This document shows, piece by piece, positions 1 through 7,924 of a stretch of DNA of 64,000 bases (its first letter is position 1; each line of letters starts with the position of its first letter). Source of the stretch: Alphaproteobacteria bacterium (lineage in GTDB: Bacteria; Pseudomonadota; Alphaproteobacteria; Reyranellales; Reyranellaceae); the NCBI GenBank assembly GCA_017307275.1, contig JAFKFK010000013.1, positions 122,239-186,238 of the forward strand. The letters run 5' to 3'. The position numbers were made by a program, and so were the translations under genes. The notes below the pieces were generated by a model that was not told the DNA's origin, searched no databases, and saw only the letters and a list, made by a program, of their open reading frames with translations.

Positions 1-252
1 GCTGTGCTTGTGCTCCGGCATCTGAGCCTCGACGGCGATCAGCTCCGCCGGATCGCCGCCTTTGGTGCAGACGTTCAGAACCAGCGCGAAGGGCTCACCA
101 ACCTCGACACGTACCGGATCGGGCCGGAAGGCGATCATGTAGTGGTCGGAGAAGACCACCCAGCCGGTGCCGCGGCCGAGATCGAGCGGACAATCCGCCA
201 GGGCTGGCGTCGCCCCCATCAGCATCATGAGCGCGACGAAGAACCGCCTCAT
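1..252 (-). CDS. Secreted YtkA/FixH-like protein, partial at window edge
   Basis: Only the N-terminal 84 codons are in the window; the gene continues beyond position 1. The start ATG (250-252) overlaps the TGA of the upstream amidohydrolase in an ATGA arrangement, so the two are probably translationally coupled. The first 21 or so residues form a clear signal peptide (MRRFFVALMMLMGATPALA, then D-C). The exported part has a beta-sandwich-like stretch 'EVGEPFALVLNVC' followed by 'AQMPEHKHS'. That MPxHxH pattern is typical of YtkA/FixH-like periplasmic domains, some of which are linked to metal handling. The family call rests on this short motif and cannot be confirmed without the C-terminus. 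Confidence 0.6.
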   Translation of the reverse strand, partial: MRRFFVALMMLMGATPALADCPLDLGRGTGWVVFSDHYMIAFRPDPVRVEVGEPFALVLNVCTKGGDPAELIAVEAQMPEHKHS

Positions 253-1079
253 CGCTTTCCACCCGAGAGTTCACCGCCAAACAGGCGGTCGCCGTTCTCG
301 TAGGCGATCTTGCGCGCAACATCGGGCGGCAGGTCGGACAGCCACTGGCGCGACCAGCGCGCATGCTCGATCACGTAGTGCCAGCGTTCCGGCGTGAAGG
401 TGTCGGTGCCCAGCACGAAGCGATCGGGAAATTCGAGGAACGCCTCACGCCAGCCCGGCGCAACCTTGCCGTTCGAGGCATGCGAAGTGAGGAACGCGAG
501 ATCGCACCACAGCGTCGGATAGGTGCGCAGCATCTCGCGTACCTTCTCCGGCCGTTCGAAGCCGGAATGCGCCCACAGCACCTTCGCTTTCGGGTCCTGC
601 TGGAAGTGGCGCACCACCGCATCGGCGTCGGAATGCGAGTGCAGGTAGAGGCCGTATTGCTTGGCGAGTTCGACGATGCGCCGCATGTTCGGCAAGTCGG
701 CGTCGGCGCCATAGATATGGAACTCGCCGATCGCCATGTACTTGCGCTTCGACAGGAGATCCTCGACGAAGGGGATCACCGTCGGGTCCTTAGCCCAGGT
801 CGAGATCTCGCCACGTGAGCGATAGGGGCGCAGTTCGGGCACGATGACACCCGGCGCCACGTCTTGCAGCATCTTGGTGCCCTCATTGTTCGAGCTCGAC
901 ACCATGGCGCGCTTGACGCCGGCCTTCTTCAGTATCTCGACGACCTGAGCGGGCGGCACCACGGTCCAGGCATCGTGGCTGTAATGCATGTGCGCATCGA
1001 AGATCGGCAACTCGTCGGCCCTGGCGGACGTCGCTCCGAGAGCAGCAAGCAGCGGCAGCAGGACCAGAAAACGATGCAT
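249..1079 (-). CDS. Secreted amidohydrolase (TIM-barrel metal-dependent hydrolase)
   Basis: 276 residues. The start at 1079 (MHRFLVLLPLLAALGATSARA) gives a signal peptide; the longer reading frame to 1133 would run back into the upstream gene and lacks one. The mature protein opens with FDAHMHYS, the HxH metal motif of amidohydrolase_2 enzymes, followed by 'LYLHSHSD', 'VLWAHSGF' and 'FVLGTDTF', which supply the later His and Asp ligands expected of the barrel. Substrate unknown; homologues of this type are annotated only as hydrolases acting on C-N or C-C bonds. It lies 10 nt downstream of the oxygenase gene at 1090-1737 and overlaps the partial secreted gene, suggesting a three-gene operon. 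Confidence 0.8.
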   Translation of the reverse strand: MHRFLVLLPLLAALGATSARADELPIFDAHMHYSHDAWTVVPPAQVVEILKKAGVKRAMVSSSNNEGTKMLQDVAPGVIVPELRPYRSRGEISTWAKDPTVIPFVEDLLSKRKYMAIGEFHIYGADADLPNMRRIVELAKQYGLYLHSHSDADAVVRHFQQDPKAKVLWAHSGFERPEKVREMLRTYPTLWCDLAFLTSHASNGKVAPGWREAFLEFPDRFVLGTDTFTPERWHYVIEHARWSRQWLSDLPPDVARKIAYENGDRLFGGELSGGKR

Positions 1080-1089
1080 GTGATTTCTT

Positions 1090-1737
1090 TCAGCCCCGCG
1101 CCTTGCGCGCGCCGGTTTTAGGAGGACAGGCATAATTGAAGCTAATCGAGATGCGCTCGCCGGAGAAGCGCGCCGGCGGCACCTCGTGACGCAGCCAGCT
1201 CTCGAACAGCAGCAGGTCGCCGTCCTTCGCCGGCACGTTGACGAACGGCCTCATGCTCTCGGGAGCGTCGGCCTGCCGCGGCGGTGCGGCCATGTGATGG
1301 GGCAAACGCGGATCCTCGAACTTCAGCGCCCCTGCCCCCTTCGGCACCGAGACGTAATAGGTGCCGCTGATGAAGGAGGCCGGATGGAGGTGCATGGAGT
1401 GCACGGTGCCGGCAGGCATCAGGTTCGCCCAGCAGTCGGTCATCGTCAGGTCCCGGCCGGACAGGTCGTAGTGCAGGTCGCGTGCGTAGGCCTTCACGTG
1501 ACGATCGATCTTCTTGCGCAACTTGTCGAACAGGGAGGTGACGAGGTGCAGCCGGTCGAGCGAGCCGTACGAGGTGTAGCCGCCCAGATAATGCCGCGCC
1601 GACCAGCGCCGCCCGGCCTCGTCGGAGAGGCTGAGGGACTGGCATTCGTCGGCCAGGTCCTGATTGAAACGCCGCCAGCTGCCGTCGATCAACGAAGCGC
1701 GGTAAACCAGTGTCGGAAATAGGGCACGGATCGCCAT
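1090..1737 (-). CDS. Putative 2-oxoglutarate/Fe(II) oxygenase (TIGR02466-like)
   Basis: 215 residues, cytosolic. The core 'HSMHLHPASFISGTYYVSVP' (about residues 111-130) carries the His ligands and strand pattern of the 2OG-Fe(II) 'conserved hypothetical TIGR02466' family. The distal part 'LRHEVPPARFSGERISISFNY' (about 182-202) supplies the second His and the Arg thought to bind the 2-oxoglutarate carboxylate. Substrate unknown. First gene of a minus-strand operon, divergent from a second, unrelated oxygenase whose start is only 44 nt away, so the two probably share a control region. Confidence 0.75.
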   Translation of the reverse strand: MAIRALFPTLVYRASLIDGSWRRFNQDLADECQSLSLSDEAGRRWSARHYLGGYTSYGSLDRLHLVTSLFDKLRKKIDRHVKAYARDLHYDLSGRDLTMTDCWANLMPAGTVHSMHLHPASFISGTYYVSVPKGAGALKFEDPRLPHHMAAPPRQADAPESMRPFVNVPAKDGDLLLFESWLRHEVPPARFSGERISISFNYACPPKTGARKARG

Positions 1738-1781
1738 AGCGTGATTATCGGTGAACCGGGCGTCTCGTGCTATGCTTTCGC

Positions 1782-2672
1782 ATGCTTACGACCGAGCAGA
1801 TCGAAGCCTATCGTCGCGACGGCTATCTGGTGATCCCCCGCCTGATCCAAGGCGAACAGCTTGCACGCTTGCGGGCGCTCACCGACCAGATCGTGGCCGA
1901 GGCCCGCGGCGTTGCCGCCAACGACGACCTCTACGACCTCGAACCCAGCCACAGCGCCACGCTGCCGCGGGTTCGCCGGCTGAAGCCCGCCATCTTCAAG
2001 CGCTACGCCTTCTTCCATGCGCTGGCGCGCGATCCCGCGATCACATCGGTTTTGAGCCAGCTCCTCGGCCCGGCCATCCGCATGCATGGCGGCAAACTCA
2101 ACATGAAGTCGGCAGGGTACGGCTCGCCGGTCGAATGGCATCAGGACTGGGCCTTCTATCCGCACACCAACGACGACGTGCTGGCAACCGGGATCTATCT
2201 CGACGATTGCGGGGAGAGCAACGGCCCGCTGATGGTCCTGCCGGGCACCCACCACGGTCCCGTCCACGACCATCACGCCGACGGCCGCTTCTGCGGCGCG
2301 ATGAATCCCGCCGCGTGCGATCTCGATTTCGGCAAGGCCGTACCGCTGATGGGACCGGCGGGGTCGATGACCATCCATCACGTCCGGCTGGTCCATGGCT
2401 CCGCTCTCAACCACTCGAACAGCCAGCGCCGTCTGCTGTTGCACGAGTATGCCGCGGCCGATGCCTGGCCGTTGATGGGCGTGCCCGATTTCGACGAGTT
2501 CAACAGCCGCATGGTTCTGGGCGAGCCGACCATCGAGCCGCGCGTGCGCCCAGCGCCAATACGCATGCCACTACCCCCAGCCGATCACCAGGGGTCGATC
2601 TACGAGAACCAGCGCGGATCGGGACGCCGGTTCTTCGAAACCTACGAGGAGCGCGCGCGCATTGCCAACTAA
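1782..2672 (+). CDS. Phytanoyl-CoA dioxygenase (PhyH) family protein
   Basis: 296 residues. The ATG at 1782 (MLTTEQIEAYRRDGYLVI) is preferred over an upstream GTG at 1767 because PhyH proteins typically begin with 'T.eQ...f..dGyvvi'. The HxD ligand pair is in 'EWHQDWAFYPHTNDD' (near residue 124), and the distal His with the 2OG-binding Arg are in 'HHVRLVHGSALNHSNSQRR'. Expected to hydroxylate a small organic or lipid substrate using Fe(II), O2 and 2-oxoglutarate; the actual substrate cannot be read from sequence. Its 3' end overlaps the TTG start of the YceI gene by 11 nt. Confidence 0.85.
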   Translation: MLTTEQIEAYRRDGYLVIPRLIQGEQLARLRALTDQIVAEARGVAANDDLYDLEPSHSATLPRVRRLKPAIFKRYAFFHALARDPAITSVLSQLLGPAIRMHGGKLNMKSAGYGSPVEWHQDWAFYPHTNDDVLATGIYLDDCGESNGPLMVLPGTHHGPVHDHHADGRFCGAMNPAACDLDFGKAVPLMGPAGSMTIHHVRLVHGSALNHSNSQRRLLLHEYAAADAWPLMGVPDFDEFNSRMVLGEPTIEPRVRPAPIRMPLPPADHQGSIYENQRGSGRRFFETYEERARIAN

Positions 2673-3246
2673 GCTCCTGGGACTGTTCGGTCTGGCCGCC
2701 GCGACACTGCTCTCCGTCGCGGGCCAAAGTGCATGGGCTGCCGAAGACCTCAAGATCGGCGGCAATCGCGGCACCATGGAATTCGCCATCGGCGATTCGC
2801 GCATCTTCCGTACGACCGGCGGCTTCCAGACGTGGCAAGGCAATGTCCAGGTGAACGACGCGGACATGCCCAAGAGCGCCGTCCAGGTCACCGTGGACAC
2901 CCACAGTCTGAAGATGATGGACCGCCAGCAGGCCGACATGCTGAAGGATTCGGACTTCTTCGACGTCGATCGCTTTCCGCAGATGACGTTCCGGTCGGAG
3001 AAGGTCGAACGGACGGGCGCGGAAACCCTCAAGATCGACGGCTTCCTCACTTTGCGCGGCGTCACCCGGCCGATGACCCTCGATGTCACTGTGTCGGACC
3101 GCAAGCCCAATGCCGCTCCCGGCGCGCCCTATGCCCGCGTCCGCGCCAAGGGAACGATCAAGCGGTCGGATTTCGGCATGACCAAATACGTCGATCTGGT
3201 GGGCGACAACGTCGAGATCATCATCAGCACCGATGCCTGGCGCTGA
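2662..3246 (+). CDS. YceI family periplasmic protein, copy 1
   Basis: 194 residues from a TTG start inside the 3' end of the oxygenase gene. No in-frame ATG precedes the signal peptide (PTKLLGLFGLAAATLLSVAGQSAWA), so the TTG start is the reasonable choice. The body is a YceI lipocalin-like beta-barrel: 'RGTMEFAIGDSRIFRTTGGFQTWQG', 'DADMPKSAVQVTVDTHSLKM', 'FDVDRFPQMTFRSEKVE', 'FLTLRGVTRPMTLDV'. Members bind isoprenoid lipids such as polyprenyl chains or quinone precursors in the periplasm. It overlaps the next gene (cytochrome b561), a very common pairing. Confidence 0.88.
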   Translation: MPTKLLGLFGLAAATLLSVAGQSAWAAEDLKIGGNRGTMEFAIGDSRIFRTTGGFQTWQGNVQVNDADMPKSAVQVTVDTHSLKMMDRQQADMLKDSDFFDVDRFPQMTFRSEKVERTGAETLKIDGFLTLRGVTRPMTLDVTVSDRKPNAAPGAPYARVRAKGTIKRSDFGMTKYVDLVGDNVEIIISTDAWR

Positions 3247-3787
3247 GGGGCGTCGCCGGGGGCATCATCCCGGCGCCAAGGCCTTCCACTGGATCACCGC
3301 TCTGGCCGTTCTCGGCCTGCTGGGCGTCGGCCTATGGATGACCGGCCTGCCGCTCGGGCTGCTGAAACTCAAAGTCTATGGCTGGCACAAATGGATCGGC
3401 CTCGTCGTCCTGGCCCTCACAGTCGCGCGGCTGTGGTGGCGCTGGCGCCATCCGCCTCCGCCCCTGCCCGGCGCCTTGCCGAACTGGGAGCGCCGCGCCG
3501 CACACGCCGCACATTGGGCCCTCTTCTTCCTGTTGCTCGCCATGCCGATCAGCGGCTGGATGATGAACTCCGCGGCTGGCGTCGGGCTCTACTGGTTCGG
3601 CTACGTGCCGATCCCCGATCTGGTGCCGCGCGATCCCGACCTGTTCGAAACGTTGCGCACGGTTCACCGTGTGCTATCGCGTCTGCTGATGGCCGTCGTC
3701 GCGCTGCATGTCGGAGCGGTCGTCTATCACGACGTGTTGCGCCGCGACGGCATCTTCCGCCGCATGTGGCTGTCCGGAGAAAGATGA
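3233..3787 (+). CDS. Cytochrome b561 family membrane protein, copy 1
   Basis: 184 residues with four hydrophobic segments (about residues 19-38, 50-66, 94-110, 145-166). His residues that could bind two haems b are 'AFHWITAL', 'GWHKWIGL', 'AAHWALFF' and 'VHRVLSR/ALHVGAV'. Members of this family move electrons from quinol across the inner membrane. The gene starts inside the 3' end of YceI copy 1, and its TGA overlaps the ATG of YceI copy 2. The YceI-b561-YceI arrangement suggests that one electron carrier serves two lipid- or quinone-binding partners; that functional link is inference. Confidence 0.88.
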   Translation: MPGAEGRRRGHHPGAKAFHWITALAVLGLLGVGLWMTGLPLGLLKLKVYGWHKWIGLVVLALTVARLWWRWRHPPPPLPGALPNWERRAAHAAHWALFFLLLAMPISGWMMNSAAGVGLYWFGYVPIPDLVPRDPDLFETLRTVHRVLSRLLMAVVALHVGAVVYHDVLRRDGIFRRMWLSGER

Positions 3788-4368
3788 TGCGCGCCTGGCT
3801 GTTGCTTGCCGCCCTCTTGATGGCCCGTCCCGCTCTGGCCGGCCCGCAGGATCCGTGGACGGTCGACACGCGCTCGCCTTCGCTGACCTTCTCCGTGACT
3901 CAAGTCGGTTCAATCGTGAGCGGCCGGTTCCCGACCTGGACAGGCGAAATCGTGCTCGATCCCTCGGCCCTGGCGTCAGCCCGCATCGACATCAAGATCG
4001 ACACCCGCACCGTCACAGCCAACAATGCCGACGTCGATTCGCTGCTCAAGGGGCCGAACTTCCTCAGCGTCCTGAAGTTCCCAGAGGCCCGCTTCGTCGC
4101 AACCTCGATTGTGGCCAAAGGCGGCGACCGCTACGAAGCGCAGGGCAAGCTCACCCTCCGCGATGTGACGCGCGACGCCGTCCTGCCCTTCACCCTCGCG
4201 ATTGCCGACGATCCGTCGAAGCCGGGTGCGCTGCGTGCCACCGCGAAGGGCCGCATCGTCCTGAAGCGCCTCGACTATGGCGTTGGCCAGAATGAATGGG
4301 CCAGCACCGGTCAGATCGCCAACGAAGTGACCGTCGATCTCAACATCACGGCAAGCCGGCCGCGATGA
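3784..4368 (+). CDS. YceI family periplasmic protein, copy 2
   Basis: 194 residues; the ATG at 3784 overlaps the b561 stop codon. An open frame extends far upstream, but the signal peptide (MMRAWLLLAALLMARPALA) fixes this start. The lipocalin-like YceI pattern is clear: 'DTRSPSLTFSVTQVGSIVSGRFPTW', 'DSLLKGPNFLSVLKFPEARFVATSI', 'GKLTLRDVTRDAVLPFTL', 'LDYGVGQNEW'. It differs substantially from copy 1 (the internal 'VSGRFPTWTGEIVLDP' resembles the E. coli YceI form more closely), so this is not a recent duplication. Same operon and likely the same role in binding an isoprenoid. Confidence 0.88.
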   Translation: MMRAWLLLAALLMARPALAGPQDPWTVDTRSPSLTFSVTQVGSIVSGRFPTWTGEIVLDPSALASARIDIKIDTRTVTANNADVDSLLKGPNFLSVLKFPEARFVATSIVAKGGDRYEAQGKLTLRDVTRDAVLPFTLAIADDPSKPGALRATAKGRIVLKRLDYGVGQNEWASTGQIANEVTVDLNITASRPR

Positions 4369-4919
4369 TCTCGCGACGGCGCGCGCTGGCTTCCGGTGGC
4401 GCGTTGCTCGTCGCCCGCGATGCCGTCGCGCAAACCACGAACTGGCCCGACTGGGTCGACTCCTATGTAGGCGCCGTCCGCTTCTACCGGTCGATCCCAC
4501 TGGAAGACATCGTCCCCCCGCCACAGAATCCGAACGTCGACTTCGACGACCGCACGCCGTTCGGCATTCAGTTCTCCGTAACCGCTACGGGAGACGGCAG
4601 CATCGTCTGGCTGCGCATCGATGGCGGACCGATGCTGACCTCCGAACAGGGTGAGACGCTGCGCTTCGGCCTGCTGGTCGATGGCGTTGCGCTGCTGGCG
4701 TCGGCCGATGCCAGGCCGGCGCCGAGATCGGCAAATCTGACCGTAAGGCCCAATCAGCTCTCCACCGAAGCACTGTTCGCCCATGCCGATGGCAGCTTCT
4801 GGCGGCGACATTTCACCGCCAACTTCACGTCGACCGGCGCCGACGTGATCATCTGGGTGTTCGATGCCGCCGGCACGCGGGCGCGGACCTGGCGCGGCTC
4901 GACACGGCGGCGCGGCTGA
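4365..4919 (+). CDS. Hypothetical exported protein with Tat-like signal
   Basis: 184 residues. The ATG overlaps the stop of YceI copy 2 (ATGA), making it the last gene of the operon. The N-terminus MISRRRALASGGALLVARDAVAQ has twin arginines and an AxA cleavage site, suggesting Tat export. The mature region ('WPDWVDSYVGAVRFYRSIPLEDIVPPP', 'FGIQFSVTATGDGSIVWLRIDGGP', 'LTVRPNQLSTEALFAHADGSFWRRHF') looks beta-rich. I do not recognise a family. Operon position suggests a periplasmic role alongside the YceI/b561 proteins, but nothing in the sequence proves it. Confidence 0.65.
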   Translation: MISRRRALASGGALLVARDAVAQTTNWPDWVDSYVGAVRFYRSIPLEDIVPPPQNPNVDFDDRTPFGIQFSVTATGDGSIVWLRIDGGPMLTSEQGETLRFGLLVDGVALLASADARPAPRSANLTVRPNQLSTEALFAHADGSFWRRHFTANFTSTGADVIIWVFDAAGTRARTWRGSTRRRG

Positions 4920-6002
4920 CTAGGGCCGCGGCCCGACATAGTTCGACTGCGGACGGATGATCCGGCCGCCCTTCTCCTGCTCGAAGATATGGGCGCACCA
5001 GCCGGCGACGCGGCCGACGGCGAACAGCGCCGTGAAGGCGCTACGCGGCACTTCGAGCGCCTCCAGCAAGAGGGCCGTATAGAACTCGACGTTGGTGTCG
5101 AGGCGCTGCCCGGGCTTGTGCTTGCGCAACGCAGCGATGGCACTCTTCTCGACCTCGACGGCGAAAGCGAGCCGACCGGCCGTCTGCGGCAGGGTCGCCA
5201 CGGTGTTCTTCAGCACGTCGGCCCGTGGGTCGCGCACCTTGTAGATGCGATGGCCGAAGCCCATCAGTCGCGTGCCCTTGGCAAAGGCATCGTCGAGCCA
5301 AGCCGCGGCGTTCTCCGGCTTGCCGATCTCGTCGAACATGTCGAGCACCGGCCCCGGCGCGCCACCATGCAGCGGGCCCTTCAACGCGCAAAGCGCCGCC
5401 AGCACCGAGGAGATGAGGCCCGCCCGCGTCGAGGCAACGACGCGCGCCGTGAAGGTAGAGGCGTTGAAGCCATGATCGGCGACAGTCGCGAGGTAGGCAT
5501 CGAGCCCTTTTTCGAAAGCGGCGTCCGCGCGCTTGCCGCGGGTCATCCGCAGCAGGTCCTGAGCGGTGGTGAGAGTCGGATCCGGCGCCAAGGCTGACTT
5601 GCCTTCCGCGGCACGCAGCAGGGCGGCGAGAAAGACCGGCGACGCGCCACAGACCAGATAGTGATGCGGCATCGGCTCGGAGTCGGCCAGCATGCCGAGC
5701 CCGACCCGAAGCCCTTCGACCGGCGTCAGCCCCTTGGCCGCGGCGATCAGCTTGGGCACCTCGGCGAAGGCACGCACCCGCGCCGCCGCCAGCCCCTGCC
5801 GCACAGCGACCTCATCGCCGCCCCCTTGAGCGAAGTCCGTCCAGAGTAGAGCCGCGACGCCCTCGAAGCCGGTCTTCGTGGCCAGCTCCTCGATGGCATG
5901 GCCCCGCACGATCAGCCGGCCGGCCTCGCCGTCCACTTCGCTCATCAGCGTGTCGGCTACGACCACCCCGTCGAGCCCGCTGTTCACCCGTGTCTGCAGC
6001 AT
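4920..6002 (-). CDS. Citrate synthase family protein (citrate/2-methylcitrate synthase-like)
   Basis: 360 residues. It condenses an acyl-CoA with oxaloacetate if active. The family His motifs are present: 'DHGFNAST' , 'GPLHGGAPG' and 'GFGHRIYKVRDPRA' (CoA/substrate loop). The usual catalytic Asp motif NVDFYS reads 'TNVEFYTALLL', so the catalytic acid position is Glu306 (codon 5085-5087). That is seen in some citrate synthase-2-like branches, and activity should not be assumed. A purine-rich AAGGGGG stretch just ahead of the ATG could serve as the ribosome site. Divergent from a second citrate synthase paralogue that carries a DNA-binding domain; their starts are 83 bp apart. Confidence 0.85.
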   Translation of the reverse strand: MLQTRVNSGLDGVVVADTLMSEVDGEAGRLIVRGHAIEELATKTGFEGVAALLWTDFAQGGGDEVAVRQGLAAARVRAFAEVPKLIAAAKGLTPVEGLRVGLGMLADSEPMPHHYLVCGASPVFLAALLRAAEGKSALAPDPTLTTAQDLLRMTRGKRADAAFEKGLDAYLATVADHGFNASTFTARVVASTRAGLISSVLAALCALKGPLHGGAPGPVLDMFDEIGKPENAAAWLDDAFAKGTRLMGFGHRIYKVRDPRADVLKNTVATLPQTAGRLAFAVEVEKSAIAALRKHKPGQRLDTNVEFYTALLLEALEVPRSAFTALFAVGRVAGWCAHIFEQEKGGRIIRPQSNYVGPRP

Positions 6003-6017
6003 GAAAACCCCCTTGGC

Positions 6018-6080
6018 TGTTCATGCTGAACATTCGGCCGAACATATATGTTGTCAATATTTATTGAATTGATCAATAAT
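6018..6080. promoter_or_regulatory. Divergent promoter/operator region between the citrate synthase paralogues
   Basis: AT-rich island in GC-rich DNA. Symmetric elements read directly: TGTTCA-tgc-TGAACA (6018-6032), TTCGGCCGAA (6033-6042), AACATATATGTT (6041-6052), TCAATA-tt-TATTGA (6054-6067) and TTATTGA-attga-TCAATAA (6061-6079). A rightward promoter TTGTCA (6051-6056), 18-bp spacer, AATAAT (6075-6080) would start transcription at or next to the ATG at 6086. On the minus strand the same bases give TTGACA (6057-6052), a consensus -35 for the leftward gene. The last inverted repeat sits between the rightward -35 and -10, as in promoters controlled by MerR-type proteins. Regulator identity is inferred. 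Confidence 0.55.
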
Positions 6081-6085
6081 TATGA

Positions 6086-7306
6086 ATGGCAACCGAATGG
6101 CTGAGTTCCAAGGAAGCGGCGCAACGGCTGGGCGTCTCGGCGGCGACGCTTTATGCCTATGTGAGCCGCGGCCTGCTGCGCTCCGAAGGCAGTAATGGGC
6201 AGCGCGAGCGGCGTTACCGCGCCGACGACGTCGCGCAGCTCAAACGCCGCCGCGAGGTCGGGCGTAAAGCAGAGTCGATTGCCGCCAACACCCTCGACTT
6301 CGGCACGCCGGTGCTGGAATCGGCACTGACTCTCATCGAGAACGGACACCTCTTCTATCGCGGGCAGGATGCCACCCTGCTGGCGCGGACGGCGTCGCTG
6401 GAACAGGTCGCGCAGATCCTGTGGGACTGCGACGAACGCCCGTTCGGGGCAAAGAACCTGCCGCCCATGTCGGCAGCACTGCGCGGCGCCTGGCTCGCCG
6501 CGGCCGCGCTGCCGCCGGTCGATAGCTGCCTCGTCCTGCTGCCGGCCGCCGCGCGCTGGGATCATCCGAGCTGGGTCGAGGATCGCGGTGCCATGCTCGA
6601 AACGGGCGCCCGCATCCTGCGCCTGCTCGCCGCCGCGGTAACGTCGCAGCCCCTGTCGGACCGGCCCGTGCACGAGCAGCTTGCGGAGGCCTGGCATGTT
6701 CCAGCCGAGTATGCGTCGCTGATCCGCGCCGCGCTCGTCCTGTCGGCTGACCACGAATTCAATGCCTCGGCGTTCGCGGCCCGCGTCGTCGCGTCGACCG
6801 GCGCCAATCTCTACGGCTCGACGATGGCCGGGCTGGTGGCGATCAACGGCCCGCGCCACGGCGGCCTGACGCGTCGCGTGGCGGACCTGTTCAGCGACCT
6901 CAAGGAGGTGAGCGACATCGACGCCGAACTGGCGCGGCGCGTGCGCGAACGCATCTACATTCCGGGCTTCGGCCATCCGCTCTATCCCGACGGCGACGTC
7001 CGCGCGACGACCCTGCTTGCCATGCTGCGCGAGCGGATGCCCGACTCCCCGGAGCTTGCCTTTGCCGACAAGGTGGCGGCATCGGCCGAGCGTCTGATCG
7101 ACCGCAAGCCCACGGTCGATTTCGCCACCGTGACGCTCGAACGCGCGCTCGACCTGCCCAAGGATTCCGCACTGGCCCTGTTCCTTCTTGGCCGTACGGT
7201 CGGCTGGATCGCCCATGCCGTGGAACAGGCCACGCATGGTTCTGTCATTCGTCCGCGGGCGCGCTATACAGGCCCCCGCCCCACACCAGCGCCGAGCGGA
7301 AGATGA
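6086..7306 (+). CDS. Citrate synthase with N-terminal helix-turn-helix (MerR-like) domain
   Basis: 406 residues. Residues 1-60 are a DNA-binding domain of the excisionase/MerR type ('LSSKEAAQRLGVSAATLYAYVSRGLLRS', then 'RRYRADDVAQLKRRREV'). Residues 66-395 are a citrate synthase fold with 'DHEFNAS', 'GPRHGGLT', 'GFGHPLYPDGDVRA' and 'TVDFATVTLERAL', so both catalytic His positions and the Asp are kept. Such fusions could sense acyl-CoA or oxaloacetate and control transcription. No Shine-Dalgarno precedes the ATG, and the predicted -10 ends 5 nt upstream, so the mRNA is probably leaderless. Overlaps the next gene by ATGA. Confidence 0.88.
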   Translation: MATEWLSSKEAAQRLGVSAATLYAYVSRGLLRSEGSNGQRERRYRADDVAQLKRRREVGRKAESIAANTLDFGTPVLESALTLIENGHLFYRGQDATLLARTASLEQVAQILWDCDERPFGAKNLPPMSAALRGAWLAAAALPPVDSCLVLLPAAARWDHPSWVEDRGAMLETGARILRLLAAAVTSQPLSDRPVHEQLAEAWHVPAEYASLIRAALVLSADHEFNASAFAARVVASTGANLYGSTMAGLVAINGPRHGGLTRRVADLFSDLKEVSDIDAELARRVRERIYIPGFGHPLYPDGDVRATTLLAMLRERMPDSPELAFADKVAASAERLIDRKPTVDFATVTLERALDLPKDSALALFLLGRTVGWIAHAVEQATHGSVIRPRARYTGPRPTPAPSGR

Positions 7307-7842
7307 GCAACGCCCTGATCGTCATCGACATGCAACAGGGATCGTTCACCGCCGCCGCTCCCTGCCACGACGCGGCCGGTCTCGTGCAGCGCATCAACGT
7401 GCTTGCTGCTGCGGTACGCAGTGCAGGCGGCGCCGTCATCCATGTGCAGCACGACGGGCCGCCGGGCGATCCGCACCAGCCCGAGCTGCCAGGGTGGCGC
7501 TTCCTGCCCGACATCGACGTCCGGCCCGACGACACCATCGTGCGCAAGACGTCCTGCGACGCCTTCCTTCAGACGCGGCTGGAGGCCGTCCTGCGTGCCA
7601 AGGCGATCGACCGGCTGATCATCACGGGCTGTGCAACGGACTATTGCGTCGACACGACGGTGCGCAGTGCCCTGGCGCGCGGCTACCGCACGACGGTGCC
7701 CTCCGACGGCCACACCGCCGCCGACCGGCCTCACCTGCCGGCGGTGAAGATCATCGAACATCACAATGCGATCTGGGCCGACTTTCTGGCGCCCAACGGG
7801 CCTGCCGAAGTGTGCCGCTGCACCGAGGTTCGCCTCGACTGA
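7303..7842 (+). CDS. Isochorismatase-family cysteine hydrolase
   Basis: 179 residues. The catalytic triad of the cysteine hydrolase superfamily is intact: Asp9 in 'LIVIDMQQ', Lys82 in 'DTIVRKTSCD' and Cys115 in 'ITGCATDYCVDTTVRSA' with the usual cis-peptide region before it. These enzymes hydrolyse amides such as nicotinamide, N-carbamoylsarcosine or ureidoacrylate; the substrate is not determinable here. The start overlaps the stop of the HTH-citrate synthase gene, so it is co-transcribed and perhaps linked to the same regulatory signal. Confidence 0.88.
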   Translation: MSNALIVIDMQQGSFTAAAPCHDAAGLVQRINVLAAAVRSAGGAVIHVQHDGPPGDPHQPELPGWRFLPDIDVRPDDTIVRKTSCDAFLQTRLEAVLRAKAIDRLIITGCATDYCVDTTVRSALARGYRTTVPSDGHTAADRPHLPAVKIIEHHNAIWADFLAPNGPAEVCRCTEVRLD

Positions 7843-7924
7843 AGCTCGGTGCTGCGACCAAACGGTTATCCACCACAACGTTATCTTGCGAGTGCGGCAT
7901 GCGCGTGCTTAACGTCGCGCTTTA

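Noticed and set aside
7864..7875. GTTATCCACC resembling a DnaA box, as a possible replication origin
   Set aside because: Single imperfect site in an 82-bp gap with no cluster of boxes, no AT-rich unwinding element and no origin-type genes around it.
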